Shown here piece after piece: positions 40,189-47,385 of a DNA stretch of 47,385 nt. Location: contig CAYPAV010000028.1 of NCBI GenBank assembly GCA_964408805.1, forward strand, positions 1 to 47,385, in the 5' to 3' direction. The notes below the pieces were generated by a model, which saw only the letters and a program-made list of their open reading frames with translations, was not told the origin of the DNA and did no database searches. This DNA is from CAYPAV01 sp964408805. Lineage in GTDB: Bacteria > Pseudomonadota > Alphaproteobacteria > UBA8366. How positions within the stretch are numbered: the first letter of the stretch is position 1; every line of letters begins with the position of its first letter. The translations under genes were made by a program, and so were the position numbers.

Positions 40189-41595
40189 ATGACCCGCGAG
40201 ACCGCGATCGCCAAGGCCTTGGAATTCTTTGACAACGGCGGCTATGTGGAGGAACTCACCCGCCGCGTCGCCATCCCGACCGAAAGCCAGGTCCCCGAAC
40301 AGCAAGGCCAACTCTATCGCTATCTAAAGGAAGAGATCGGCCCTACTTTCGAGGCCATGGAGTTCACGAACCGAATTTACGAGAACCCGGTCGAGGGCCG
40401 CGGCCCGATCTTGCTTGCCGAGCGGATAGAGGACGACGCCCTGCCGACCGTCCTCGGCTACGGCCATGGCGACGTCATTCGCGGCCTTGAGGATCAATGG
40501 CATGAAGGCCTCGATCCCTGGGTCACGACACAGCGCGGCGACCGTCTCTACGGGCGCGGTACCGCCGACAACAAGGGTCAGCACACTATCAACATGCGCG
40601 CTCTTTGGGCGGCGCTGGAGACCCGCGGCCGGCTCGGTTTCAACGCCAAATTCATGGTAGAGACTGGCGAGGAGAACGGCTCTCCCGGCCTGCATGAGCT
40701 GGTGGCGGCGAACCGGGACGACTTCTCGGCCGATGTCTTCATCGCCTCCGACGGCCCCCGGGTGGCGCCCGACAAACCAACCATCTTCCTCGGCGCGTGG
40801 GGCGCCATGAATTTCGATCTCGTTTGCGACCTTAGGGAGGGTGGGCATCATTCCGGCAATTGGGGCGGCTTGCTGGCCAATCCCGGCATCATCCTGTCGC
40901 ATGCGCTGGCTTCGATCGTCTCCGAGAAGGGACGAATCAAGATCAAGGAATGGCTACCGGGCCCGTTGCCGAATTCCGTCAAGGCGTCGCTGCGCGGACT
41001 GGTGATCGACGGCGGCGAGAACGCACCCGAGATCGACGAGGATTGGGGCGAGCCGGACCTCGGCCCCGCCGAACAGGTTTACGGCTGGAACAGTTTCGAG
41101 GTGCTGGCCTTTAAGGTCGGTAATCCGGATAAACCAGTCAACGCAGTGCCGCCGAAGGCCTGGGCGCATTGCCAGCTCCGCTTCATCGCCGATACCGATC
41201 GCGACAATATCCTTCCCGCGTTGCGCGCCCATCTCGATCGCGCGGGATTCGCCATGGTCGACGTTCGGCCGCCTCCCCCCGCCAATGCGGGCGATTTCAA
41301 ATCGACCCGGACCGATCCCGACAATCCGTGGGCCGAATGGACGGCGGCCTCGATCGAGCGCACGAAAGGGGCAGCACCGGCCATCGTCCCCCAGCTCGGC
41401 GGCTCGATCTGCAATGACGTCTTCACCGACATCCTGGGACTCCCGGCGATTTGGATCCCACATTCCTATGCCGCCTGCTCACAGCACGCGCCGAACGAAC
41501 ACATCCTCCTCAGCGAGGCGCGCGATGCGATCGAGCTGATGGCCGGCCTCTATTGGGACCTCGGCGAGGATGGAGTCCCGGAGCGGATCGAATGA
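40189..41595 (+). CDS. M20-family metallopeptidase, copy 1
   Basis: 468 residues from ATG 40189, chosen because it aligns with the start of copy 2 (MTRETAIAKALEFF); a GTG at 40138 gives 17 more residues. Zinc ligands of the M20 dinuclear site: GYGHGDVIRG (His), YGRGTADNKGQHTIN (bridging Asp), ETGEENGSPG (Glu-Glu, general base and ligand), ASDGPRVAPD (Asp) and SQHAPNEH (His). A lid domain lies between. The family hydrolyses dipeptides, acyl-amino acids or similar amides. It opens a co-directional run of five hydrolases. No signal peptide, so cytoplasmic. Confidence 0.9.
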   Translation: MTRETAIAKALEFFDNGGYVEELTRRVAIPTESQVPEQQGQLYRYLKEEIGPTFEAMEFTNRIYENPVEGRGPILLAERIEDDALPTVLGYGHGDVIRGLEDQWHEGLDPWVTTQRGDRLYGRGTADNKGQHTINMRALWAALETRGRLGFNAKFMVETGEENGSPGLHELVAANRDDFSADVFIASDGPRVAPDKPTIFLGAWGAMNFDLVCDLREGGHHSGNWGGLLANPGIILSHALASIVSEKGRIKIKEWLPGPLPNSVKASLRGLVIDGGENAPEIDEDWGEPDLGPAEQVYGWNSFEVLAFKVGNPDKPVNAVPPKAWAHCQLRFIADTDRDNILPALRAHLDRAGFAMVDVRPPPPANAGDFKSTRTDPDNPWAEWTAASIERTKGAAPAIVPQLGGSICNDVFTDILGLPAIWIPHSYAACSQHAPNEHILLSEARDAIELMAGLYWDLGEDGVPERIE

Positions 41596-41623
41596 TGGAC
41601 ATCCGACCGAAAGGTATTCGCCC

Positions 41624-43036
41624 ATGACCAGATTGGCGGCGATTGAGCACGCATTGGCCCATTTCGACGACGGCAGTTATTTCGAGGACCTCGGCCGCCG
41701 CGTCGCCATTCCGACCGAAAGCCAAAATCCGGAGCGGCTGCCCGATCTCTATCGCTATCTCGAGGAGGAGATGCGACCCGCCTTCGAGGCGATGGGATAT
41801 GACTGCCATGTTTACGACAATCCGCTGGCGGGCCAGGGACCGGTCCTCCTTGCATCCCGGCATGAGGATGACGCCTACCCGACCGTGCTCGGTTACGGCC
41901 ATGGCGACGTCATTCGCGGCCTCGACGAGCAATGGGACGAGGGACTTTCGCCGTGGCGGCTCGAGTTCCGCGGCGACAAGGTCTATGGCCGGGGTACCGC
42001 CGACAACAAGGGTCAGCACGCCCTCCACATGGCGGCCCTAGCCTCGGTCCTGGCGAACCGCGACCATCTCGGCTTCAACCACAAATTCATGGTGGAGACC
42101 GGCGAGGAGAACGGTTCGGCAGGGGTCAACGATATCGTTGCGGCGAACCTCGACGACTTCGCGGCCGATCTCTACCTCGCCTCGGACGGTCCCCGGGTCG
42201 ACGTCACCCGGGCGAACGTCAATTGCGGCAATCGGGGTGCGCTTAATTTCGATCTGGTCTGCGATCTCCGCGAGGGCGGCCATCATTCGGGCAATTGGGG
42301 CGGTCTCCTGGCCAATCCCGGAATCATCCTGTCCCACGCCATCGCCTCCATCGTCTCCGAGAAGGGGCAGGTCCTGGTGAAGGACCTGCTTCCCGAACCA
42401 ATGCCGAATTCGGTTCGGGTGGCGCTGCGCGATGTCCATCGGGACGGCGGCGACAACGCCCCGGAAGTCGATCCCGATTGGGGCGAGCCTGGCTTCACCG
42501 AGGCCGAGAAGGTCTATGGCTGGAATACCTTCGAGGTTCTCGCCTTCAAGGTCGGCAATCCGGAGAAACCCGTCAACGCGGTCCCGCCAAACGCCTGGGC
42601 ACATTGCCAGATCCGCTATGTCGTCGGTTCACGGCCGGATGAGTTCATGTCAATCATCCAGGCGCATCTCGACGCAAACGGTTTCGAAATAGTGAAGGTC
42701 ATGCCGCCGCCCGAGGGGAATGTCGGTTTCTTCAAGGCCTCGCGCACCGATCCCGATCATCCCTGGCCGAGCTACATCGCCAAGGCGGTCAGCCGGACCA
42801 CCGGCGAGAAAACGATCAAACTGCCGAACTCCGGCGGTTCGATCTGCAACTACATCTTTCAGGACACTCTTGGGCTGCCGCTTTGCTGGATCCCGCATTC
42901 CTATGTCGGGTGCTCGCAGCACGCGCCCAACGAACACATTCTGAAAAGCGTCACCCGTGAAGGGATCGCGATCATGGCCGGCGTCTATTGGGATCTCGGT
43001 GACCCCGAGACCCCGCCCCCTGGCAGAGGAACTTGA
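41624..43036 (+). CDS. M20-family metallopeptidase, copy 2
   Basis: 470 residues from ATG 41624. Clearly paralogous to copy 1 over its whole length, sharing GYGHGDVIRG, YGRGTADNKGQHALH, ETGEENGSAG, CDLREGGHHSGNWGGLLANP and the C-terminal HAPNEHI. All zinc ligands are kept, so both copies are probably active, perhaps with different side-chain preference: differences concentrate around residues 80-110 and in the 330-380 lid/loop part. The amidase gene begins 4 bp after its stop. Confidence 0.9.
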   Translation: MTRLAAIEHALAHFDDGSYFEDLGRRVAIPTESQNPERLPDLYRYLEEEMRPAFEAMGYDCHVYDNPLAGQGPVLLASRHEDDAYPTVLGYGHGDVIRGLDEQWDEGLSPWRLEFRGDKVYGRGTADNKGQHALHMAALASVLANRDHLGFNHKFMVETGEENGSAGVNDIVAANLDDFAADLYLASDGPRVDVTRANVNCGNRGALNFDLVCDLREGGHHSGNWGGLLANPGIILSHAIASIVSEKGQVLVKDLLPEPMPNSVRVALRDVHRDGGDNAPEVDPDWGEPGFTEAEKVYGWNTFEVLAFKVGNPEKPVNAVPPNAWAHCQIRYVVGSRPDEFMSIIQAHLDANGFEIVKVMPPPEGNVGFFKASRTDPDHPWPSYIAKAVSRTTGEKTIKLPNSGGSICNYIFQDTLGLPLCWIPHSYVGCSQHAPNEHILKSVTREGIAIMAGVYWDLGDPETPPPGRGT

Positions 43037-43040
43037 ACGT

Positions 43041-44474
43041 ATGACCGAACCTTGCGATCTCAGCGCCGTCGAGGCGCGACGGCTCATAGGCACTAAGAAG
43101 CTCTCGCCGGTGGACCTTCTGGAATCCTGCATCGCGCGCATCGAGGCGATCAATCCGACCCTCAACGCCATCGTCACCAAGGATTACAAGTCGGCGCGCG
43201 CGACCGCCAAGGAACAGGAAGCCGCGGTCCTGCGCGGTGACGACCTCGGCGCTTTACACGGATTACCGCTCGGCGTGAAGGATTTGCAGGATACCGCCGG
43301 TATGCGGACGACCTACGGCTCGCTGTTATACGAGGACCACGTCCCCAACCGGGACGACATGATCGTGGCACGCCTGCGTCAAGCCGGCGCCAACATCTTT
43401 TGCAAGACCAACACGCCTGAATTCGGCGCCGGCGCGAATACGAGGAACGCGGTCTTCGGCGCGACGGGAAACCCCTTCGATCCGGCGCGGATCTGCGGCG
43501 GGTCATCCGGCGGTTCGGGGGTAGCACTCGCCACCAACATGATGCCGCTTGCGACCGGCAACGATTCGGGCGGCAGTCTTCGCGTGCCGGCGGCGATCAA
43601 CGGGATCGTCGCCCATCGCGGGACGCCCGGGCTGGTGCCGTCGTCGCGCCGCCAGGTCGCTTACTCCAACTTCTCGGTCGAGGGACCGATGGCGCGGAGC
43701 GTCGACGACATGGTGCTGATGCTGGGGGCGATGATCGATTACGACGACAGCGACCAGCTCGCCTTCCCCCGCGACCCCGCCGATTATCGACAAATCGAGC
43801 CGGTCGATCTCAGTACCTTGCGCGTCGGGTACTCGGAAGATTTGGGATTCTGTCCGGTCGACAACGGGTTCCGCGCCATGTTCTGCGAGCGAATGGGAAT
43901 GATCGAAAACGTCTTTAAGGAGGCCCTTTGGAAGGACCCGGACCTCTCCAGCGTCGAAGACGTCAACTGGGTGCTGCGCTGCCAGCTCTTTATCGCGCGC
44001 CATCGAGAGCGCTACAAGACGCAAAAGGAGAAACTGGGGCCCAACGTGATCTCCAATTACGAGGCGGCCCTCGACATGCCGGCCGAGAAGATCTCGTGGG
44101 CGCATCAGGAACAAACCGCCCTCTTCAAGCGCATGCAGCGCTATTTCGATGATGCGGATATCATGATCTGCCCCTGCGTCGGCGTCTCGCCCTTCTCGAA
44201 GGACGAGTGGTATCTCGACGAGATCAACGGCGAGAAGATGGATAATTACATCCAATGGGTCGCCTTGACCTGGGGGCTGACGATTCCCGGAAATCCGGTC
44301 ACGGCCATTCCCTATGGTTACGAGCCGTCGGGAACGCCGTTCGGATTGCAAATCGTGGGCAAATACCATAACGACCGGTACGTTATCGGCGTGGCCAAGG
44401 CGCTGGAGACGCTCTTCCAGACGATGCCCGACCTGACGCGACCGACTCCGGATTTGGAGGCCCTGCAATCATGA
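43041..44474 (+). CDS. amidase (amidase signature family)
   Basis: 477 residues from ATG 43041, with AGAGGA about 9 nt upstream. The Ser-cisSer-Lys triad is complete: Lys80 (GVKDLQD), cis-Ser155 in GGSSGGSG and nucleophile Ser179 in NDSGGSLRVPAA. Hydrolyses a carboxamide to acid and ammonia. Sits between an M20 peptidase and an M81 peptidase with a 4-nt overlap into the latter, so it is co-translated. It lacks the Asp-tRNA amidotransferase companions (gatB/C), favouring a catabolic role. Confidence 0.9.
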   Translation: MTEPCDLSAVEARRLIGTKKLSPVDLLESCIARIEAINPTLNAIVTKDYKSARATAKEQEAAVLRGDDLGALHGLPLGVKDLQDTAGMRTTYGSLLYEDHVPNRDDMIVARLRQAGANIFCKTNTPEFGAGANTRNAVFGATGNPFDPARICGGSSGGSGVALATNMMPLATGNDSGGSLRVPAAINGIVAHRGTPGLVPSSRRQVAYSNFSVEGPMARSVDDMVLMLGAMIDYDDSDQLAFPRDPADYRQIEPVDLSTLRVGYSEDLGFCPVDNGFRAMFCERMGMIENVFKEALWKDPDLSSVEDVNWVLRCQLFIARHRERYKTQKEKLGPNVISNYEAALDMPAEKISWAHQEQTALFKRMQRYFDDADIMICPCVGVSPFSKDEWYLDEINGEKMDNYIQWVALTWGLTIPGNPVTAIPYGYEPSGTPFGLQIVGKYHNDRYVIGVAKALETLFQTMPDLTRPTPDLEALQS

Positions 44475-45958
44475 CCAAGCGCATTCTCACCGCCCAGATC
44501 AAGCACGAGACCAACACCTTCAGTATCCTGCCGACGACGCTCGATTCCTATCGGGCGCGGGTCCTCTACGAAGGCGCCGACGTTCTTTCCAACCTAGAAA
44601 ACACCAACAACGAAATCGCCGGCGTGATCGATATCGCCCGGGCCGAGGGCTGGACCCTGATCCCCGTGATCGCCGCGGACGCAACGCCTTCCGGCAAGCT
44701 GACGGCGGAGACGTGGGCCTATTTGCGCGACCGGGTCACCGACACGCTTGCCGCCGACGGCCCGGTGGACGCGGTTCTGCTCTCGCTCCATGGCGCCATG
44801 GTGACCGAGACGGCGGAGGACGCCGAGGGTGAATTGCTGGCACAGGTCCGCGCGGCCGTCGGCCCCGAGACGCCGGTGCTGGCGACGCTCGACCTTCACG
44901 CCAACGTCACCGCCAGGATGGCCGAGAGTGCCGACGCGCTCGTCACCTATCACACCTATCCCCACATCGATATGGCCGAGCGCGGTACCGACATGGCGGA
45001 ACTCGCGGCGAGAATGCTCCGGGGCGAGACCGGTCGGCTGGAGACCGTGATCGGCCGGCGAGCACAACTCGACGGCTATGATCACGGACGTACCACCCAT
45101 GAAGGCCCGATGAACGAGGCGCTCCGGCGCGCGCGCGCCTATGAGGCCGAGGAAGGCATCCATGTCGTCTCGATCAATGCCGGCTTCCCTTGGGCCGATA
45201 TCGAGGAAGCGGGACCGTCGGTCACCGTCACCCATGAAAACCGGGCCGAGCGGGCGGTTGAAATCCTGGACGATATCGTCGGCTATGGCTGGGACACGCG
45301 GGCCGAGAAGACGATCACCCATTTCACGATCGGCGATGCCCTCGCGGAAATCAACAAAGCGGGACCCGGCGACAAGCCCGTCGTGCTCGCCGATTTCAGC
45401 GACAATCCCGGTGGCGGCAGCTACGGCGATAGCCCCGCCCTCCTCCAGGCCATGGTCGAAGCCGGCATCGAAAACGTCGCCTTCGCGCTGATCAGCGATC
45501 CGGAGGTCGCCGCGGCCGCCTTGCGGGCGGGAGAAGGTGTGGAGATTTCGATGCCGCTCGGCGGCAAGTTCGATCCCAGCGTCACGCCACCCTTCGAGAT
45601 GACGGGCCGGGTCGAGAAGGTTTCGCCCGAGGGGAATTTCGTCTTCGAGGGGCCGATGATGCGCGGCATGTCGGCAACGATGGGACCATCGGCGCTGCTC
45701 AAGATCGGCGGCATCGAGACAGTGGTGACCACCAACCGTTTTCAGGCCTACGACCGGATGTTCTTCCTGCATTTCGGCGTCGTCCCGGAGGAAAAATCGG
45801 TCGTCGCGGTGAAATCCGCGCACCATTTCCGCGCTGCCTATGGACCGATGGCGCGGCAAGTGATGCTGGTGGACGCGGCGGGGATCACCTCGCCCGACCC
45901 CCGAAAATTTCCGTTCCGGAACATCCGCCGCCCGATCTGGCCGCTCGACGAAATTTGA
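44471..45958 (+). CDS. M81-family metallopeptidase, MlrC-like
   Basis: 495 residues from ATG 44471, overlapping the amidase by 4 nt. Matches the microcystinase-C (MlrC) family: IKHETNTFSILPTT at the N-terminus, the zinc-binding DLHANVTARM and HTYPHIDMAERGTDMA, then DFSDNPGGGSYGDSP and a C-terminal domain with GPSALLKIGGIE. MlrC degrades the linear tetrapeptide product of microcystin breakdown; most homologues have other unknown substrates. Here it is the fourth gene of the operon. Zinc ligands look intact. Confidence 0.9.
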   Translation: MTKRILTAQIKHETNTFSILPTTLDSYRARVLYEGADVLSNLENTNNEIAGVIDIARAEGWTLIPVIAADATPSGKLTAETWAYLRDRVTDTLAADGPVDAVLLSLHGAMVTETAEDAEGELLAQVRAAVGPETPVLATLDLHANVTARMAESADALVTYHTYPHIDMAERGTDMAELAARMLRGETGRLETVIGRRAQLDGYDHGRTTHEGPMNEALRRARAYEAEEGIHVVSINAGFPWADIEEAGPSVTVTHENRAERAVEILDDIVGYGWDTRAEKTITHFTIGDALAEINKAGPGDKPVVLADFSDNPGGGSYGDSPALLQAMVEAGIENVAFALISDPEVAAAALRAGEGVEISMPLGGKFDPSVTPPFEMTGRVEKVSPEGNFVFEGPMMRGMSATMGPSALLKIGGIETVVTTNRFQAYDRMFFLHFGVVPEEKSVVAVKSAHHFRAAYGPMARQVMLVDAAGITSPDPRKFPFRNIRRPIWPLDEI

Positions 45959-45968
45959 GGAAACAAAT

Positions 45969-47333
45969 ATGCCCAAGAACGGAGACACGACGAACACGGG
46001 CTGGCAGGTCCCGCCGCTTGCCTATCTGGAGCGACGCCCCGCCACTTTCGAGGGCGAGCGCATCCTTTCTCAATACGTGACAGTCCGCGACGGCACGCGC
46101 CTTGCGGTCGATGTGCATCTTCCGGGCGGTGACGAATCCAGCGGCCCCTACCCGGCCATTATGATCCTGACACCCTATTACCGCCGCTTTGCGCTTTCTC
46201 ACGGGCATCGCAACGATATCGATTCCTGCCCGACCATCGCCTTCTATCGCGACATGTTTGTGCCGCGGGGCTATGCGCTGGTCTGCGTCGACGTCCGGGG
46301 ATCGGGTGCGAGCTTCGGCTGCCGCGACGGCTTCCGCTCGCCGGCCGAGCGGCTCGATCATCACGACGTCGCGGATTGGGTCTCGAAGGCCTCCTGGTGC
46401 AACGGGAATATTGGTGCCACCGGCATTTCCTATCCTGGTGCCGCGTCCGATTTCCTGGCCTCGACCAACCATCCGGCGGTCAAGGCGGTAGCACCCCTTT
46501 TTGCCGTCTGGGATACCTGGATGAACCACATCTATCCGGGTGGCGTGCTGCTGACCTGCGTCACCAAGGGGTATGGCGCGTTGGCCGAAGCGCTCGACCA
46601 GGACCTCCGCGACAAGATCCCGCCCTTCGCCTATTTCCTGGACGACGATCTGGCGGGACCGGCACCGGTCGACGAAGACGCGGACGGCGAATTGCTCGCC
46701 CAGGCGATCCACCAGCACCGCGCCAATTTCGACATGCAGGATTTCGCCCAGCAGCTGCGCTTTCGCGATGCCGCCCTGACCGACAACCCGGACTATACCG
46801 GTGCCGACATCAGCCCTTACAACTACGCCAACCGCGATGCCGACCAGAGCACGGCCTATTATTCGATTTCGGGCTGGATGGATGGCGGCGGCTATTCGAT
46901 CGGCACCATCCAGCGCTTTCTCTGGCTCGACAATCCGGAGAAGCGATTGATGCTCGGTCCCTGGGATCACGGGGCCCGCGGCCATGTCAGCCCATGGCGG
47001 GAAAGTGCGACCGAACCGCAACAGCCGATCGTGGGCGCCGCGGCACTTCGCTTCTTCGACAAGCACCTCCGAGGGGACGACACCCGGATCGAGGATGAGA
47101 AACCGGTCCATTACTTCACTATGGGCGAGGAATGCTGGAAATCAGCCGATGCCTGGCCGCCACCCGAGGTGACGGAAGTAAGCCTTTATCCAAATGCGGA
47201 TCATGAGCTCTCCTCGTCCGCGCCGAATGGTACCGGCGGCAACGATATCTATCAGGCGGATTACGCGTCGAGTACGGGTGACCACAGCCGCTATGACCGG
47301 CTCTTCCTCCGAGACGTTCCAGTCTATTACTGA
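45969..47333 (+). CDS. CocE/NonD-family acyl hydrolase lacking the C-terminal domain
   Basis: 454 residues from ATG 45969, with GAGGAAAC just upstream. An X-Pro-dipeptidyl-peptidase/cocaine-esterase type alpha/beta hydrolase: VTVRDGTRLAVDVHLPGG, DVRGSGAS, the nucleophile elbow TGISYPGAASDF (Ser), the catalytic Asp region ISGWMDGGGYS, and the His loop GPWDHGARGHV. Usual family members have a further C-terminal jelly-roll domain (total about 550-650 residues). Here the frame ends at VPVYY, where homologues normally go on with a PD/PDRA-type entry into that domain. The stop is TGA 47331-47333; the following 52 bp do not continue the domain in any frame I can see. The protein may be active but shortened, or a pseudogene. 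It is the last gene in the window. Confidence 0.8.
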   Translation: MPKNGDTTNTGWQVPPLAYLERRPATFEGERILSQYVTVRDGTRLAVDVHLPGGDESSGPYPAIMILTPYYRRFALSHGHRNDIDSCPTIAFYRDMFVPRGYALVCVDVRGSGASFGCRDGFRSPAERLDHHDVADWVSKASWCNGNIGATGISYPGAASDFLASTNHPAVKAVAPLFAVWDTWMNHIYPGGVLLTCVTKGYGALAEALDQDLRDKIPPFAYFLDDDLAGPAPVDEDADGELLAQAIHQHRANFDMQDFAQQLRFRDAALTDNPDYTGADISPYNYANRDADQSTAYYSISGWMDGGGYSIGTIQRFLWLDNPEKRLMLGPWDHGARGHVSPWRESATEPQQPIVGAAALRFFDKHLRGDDTRIEDEKPVHYFTMGEECWKSADAWPPPEVTEVSLYPNADHELSSSAPNGTGGNDIYQADYASSTGDHSRYDRLFLRDVPVYY

Positions 47334-47385
47334 CCTGCCCCCAGGTTTCGTACCAATCGTTATGTTAGACCTTGCTCGTTGTTTG

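Noticed and set aside
44594..47111. Long minus-strand frames opposite the M81 and CocE genes
   Set aside because: Antisense to strongly motif-supported genes; composition artefact of high GC.
1..47385. CRISPR array, tRNA/rRNA genes, complete insertion sequences or attachment sites
   Set aside because: No regularly spaced repeats, no tRNA cloverleaf that I could identify by eye, no transposase ORF with terminal inverted repeats. The helicase fragment is the only hint of a mobile element.

Overview
The window is high-GC DNA from what looks like an alphaproteobacterium, probably of the Rhodospirillales type. This is inferred from protein flavour: SapC-like and PAS proteins, caspase/EF-type periplasmic proteins, a CysK-AlaX-sulfurtransferase cluster, and a TRAP DctP fragment. 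No rRNA or tRNA is present to fix the taxonomy. Most of the window is compact single-copy metabolism, with many ATGA-type stop/start overlaps.

Layout. (1) 1-1.6 kb is gene debris. The end of a YfbK-like vWA protein, an unrecognised ORF, the C-terminal third of a phage/plasmid-type AAA helicase, a roughly 35-residue piece of a SPINDLY/OGT-type glycosyltransferase and a beheaded MORN-repeat protein abut one another. (2) 1.7-9.5 kb holds an SGNH-hydrolase membrane protein, a crotonase-fold enzyme lacking both hydratase glutamates, a Tat/lipoprotein peptidase-inhibitor (I78-like) protein, two duplicated exported caspase-fold (C14) proteins with copied promoters, two tiny ORFs and an unrecognised protein with a CxxC motif. 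The larger caspase carries a fragment of a TRAP substrate-binding protein at its C-terminus. (3) 9.5-16 kb holds an Old-Yellow-type flavoenzyme, a divergent pair of HTH regulators with a GATC-rich shared control region, an alpha/beta hydrolase, an acyl-CoA synthetase and an acyl-CoA dehydrogenase. (4) 16-20 kb holds an exported peptidoglycan-binding/helical-repeat protein, a SapC-like protein and a cyclic-nucleotide-binding protein. (5) 19.7-25.7 kb is one co-directional run: Nudix hydrolase, cysteine synthase, AlaX editing protein, sulfurtransferase, two GNAT acetyltransferases and two tandem lipoprotein hydrolases. (6) 25.7-31.2 kb holds an L-2-hydroxyglutarate oxidase-like flavoprotein, a cystathionine beta-lyase-like enzyme, HisI and a complete molybdate ABC transporter (modABC) ending at a strong terminator.

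(7) 31.3-36 kb is a sugar-modification cluster: a GmhA-like isomerase, an NAD epimerase, an unusual pair of TPP-dependent E1 alpha/beta subunits with no E2/E3, and on the other strand a sugar-phosphate nucleotidyltransferase followed by a truncated SDR epimerase. (8) 36-39.9 kb, minus strand, holds a Zn alcohol dehydrogenase lacking the structural zinc cysteines, an isopropylmalate-dehydrogenase-like enzyme, an isocitrate-lyase/PEP-mutase family lyase and a PAS protein. (9) 40.1-47.3 kb is a five-gene plus-strand operon of amide/ester hydrolases: two M20 peptidases, an amidase, an M81 (MlrC-like) peptidase and a CocE/NonD hydrolase that stops before its C-terminal jelly-roll domain.

The best candidates for something undescribed are the duplicated caspase / peptidase-inhibitor locus, the SIS-epimerase-E1 alpha/beta sugar cluster, and the five-hydrolase amide-degrading operon. 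Functional assignments rest on motifs read by eye; no database search was possible.
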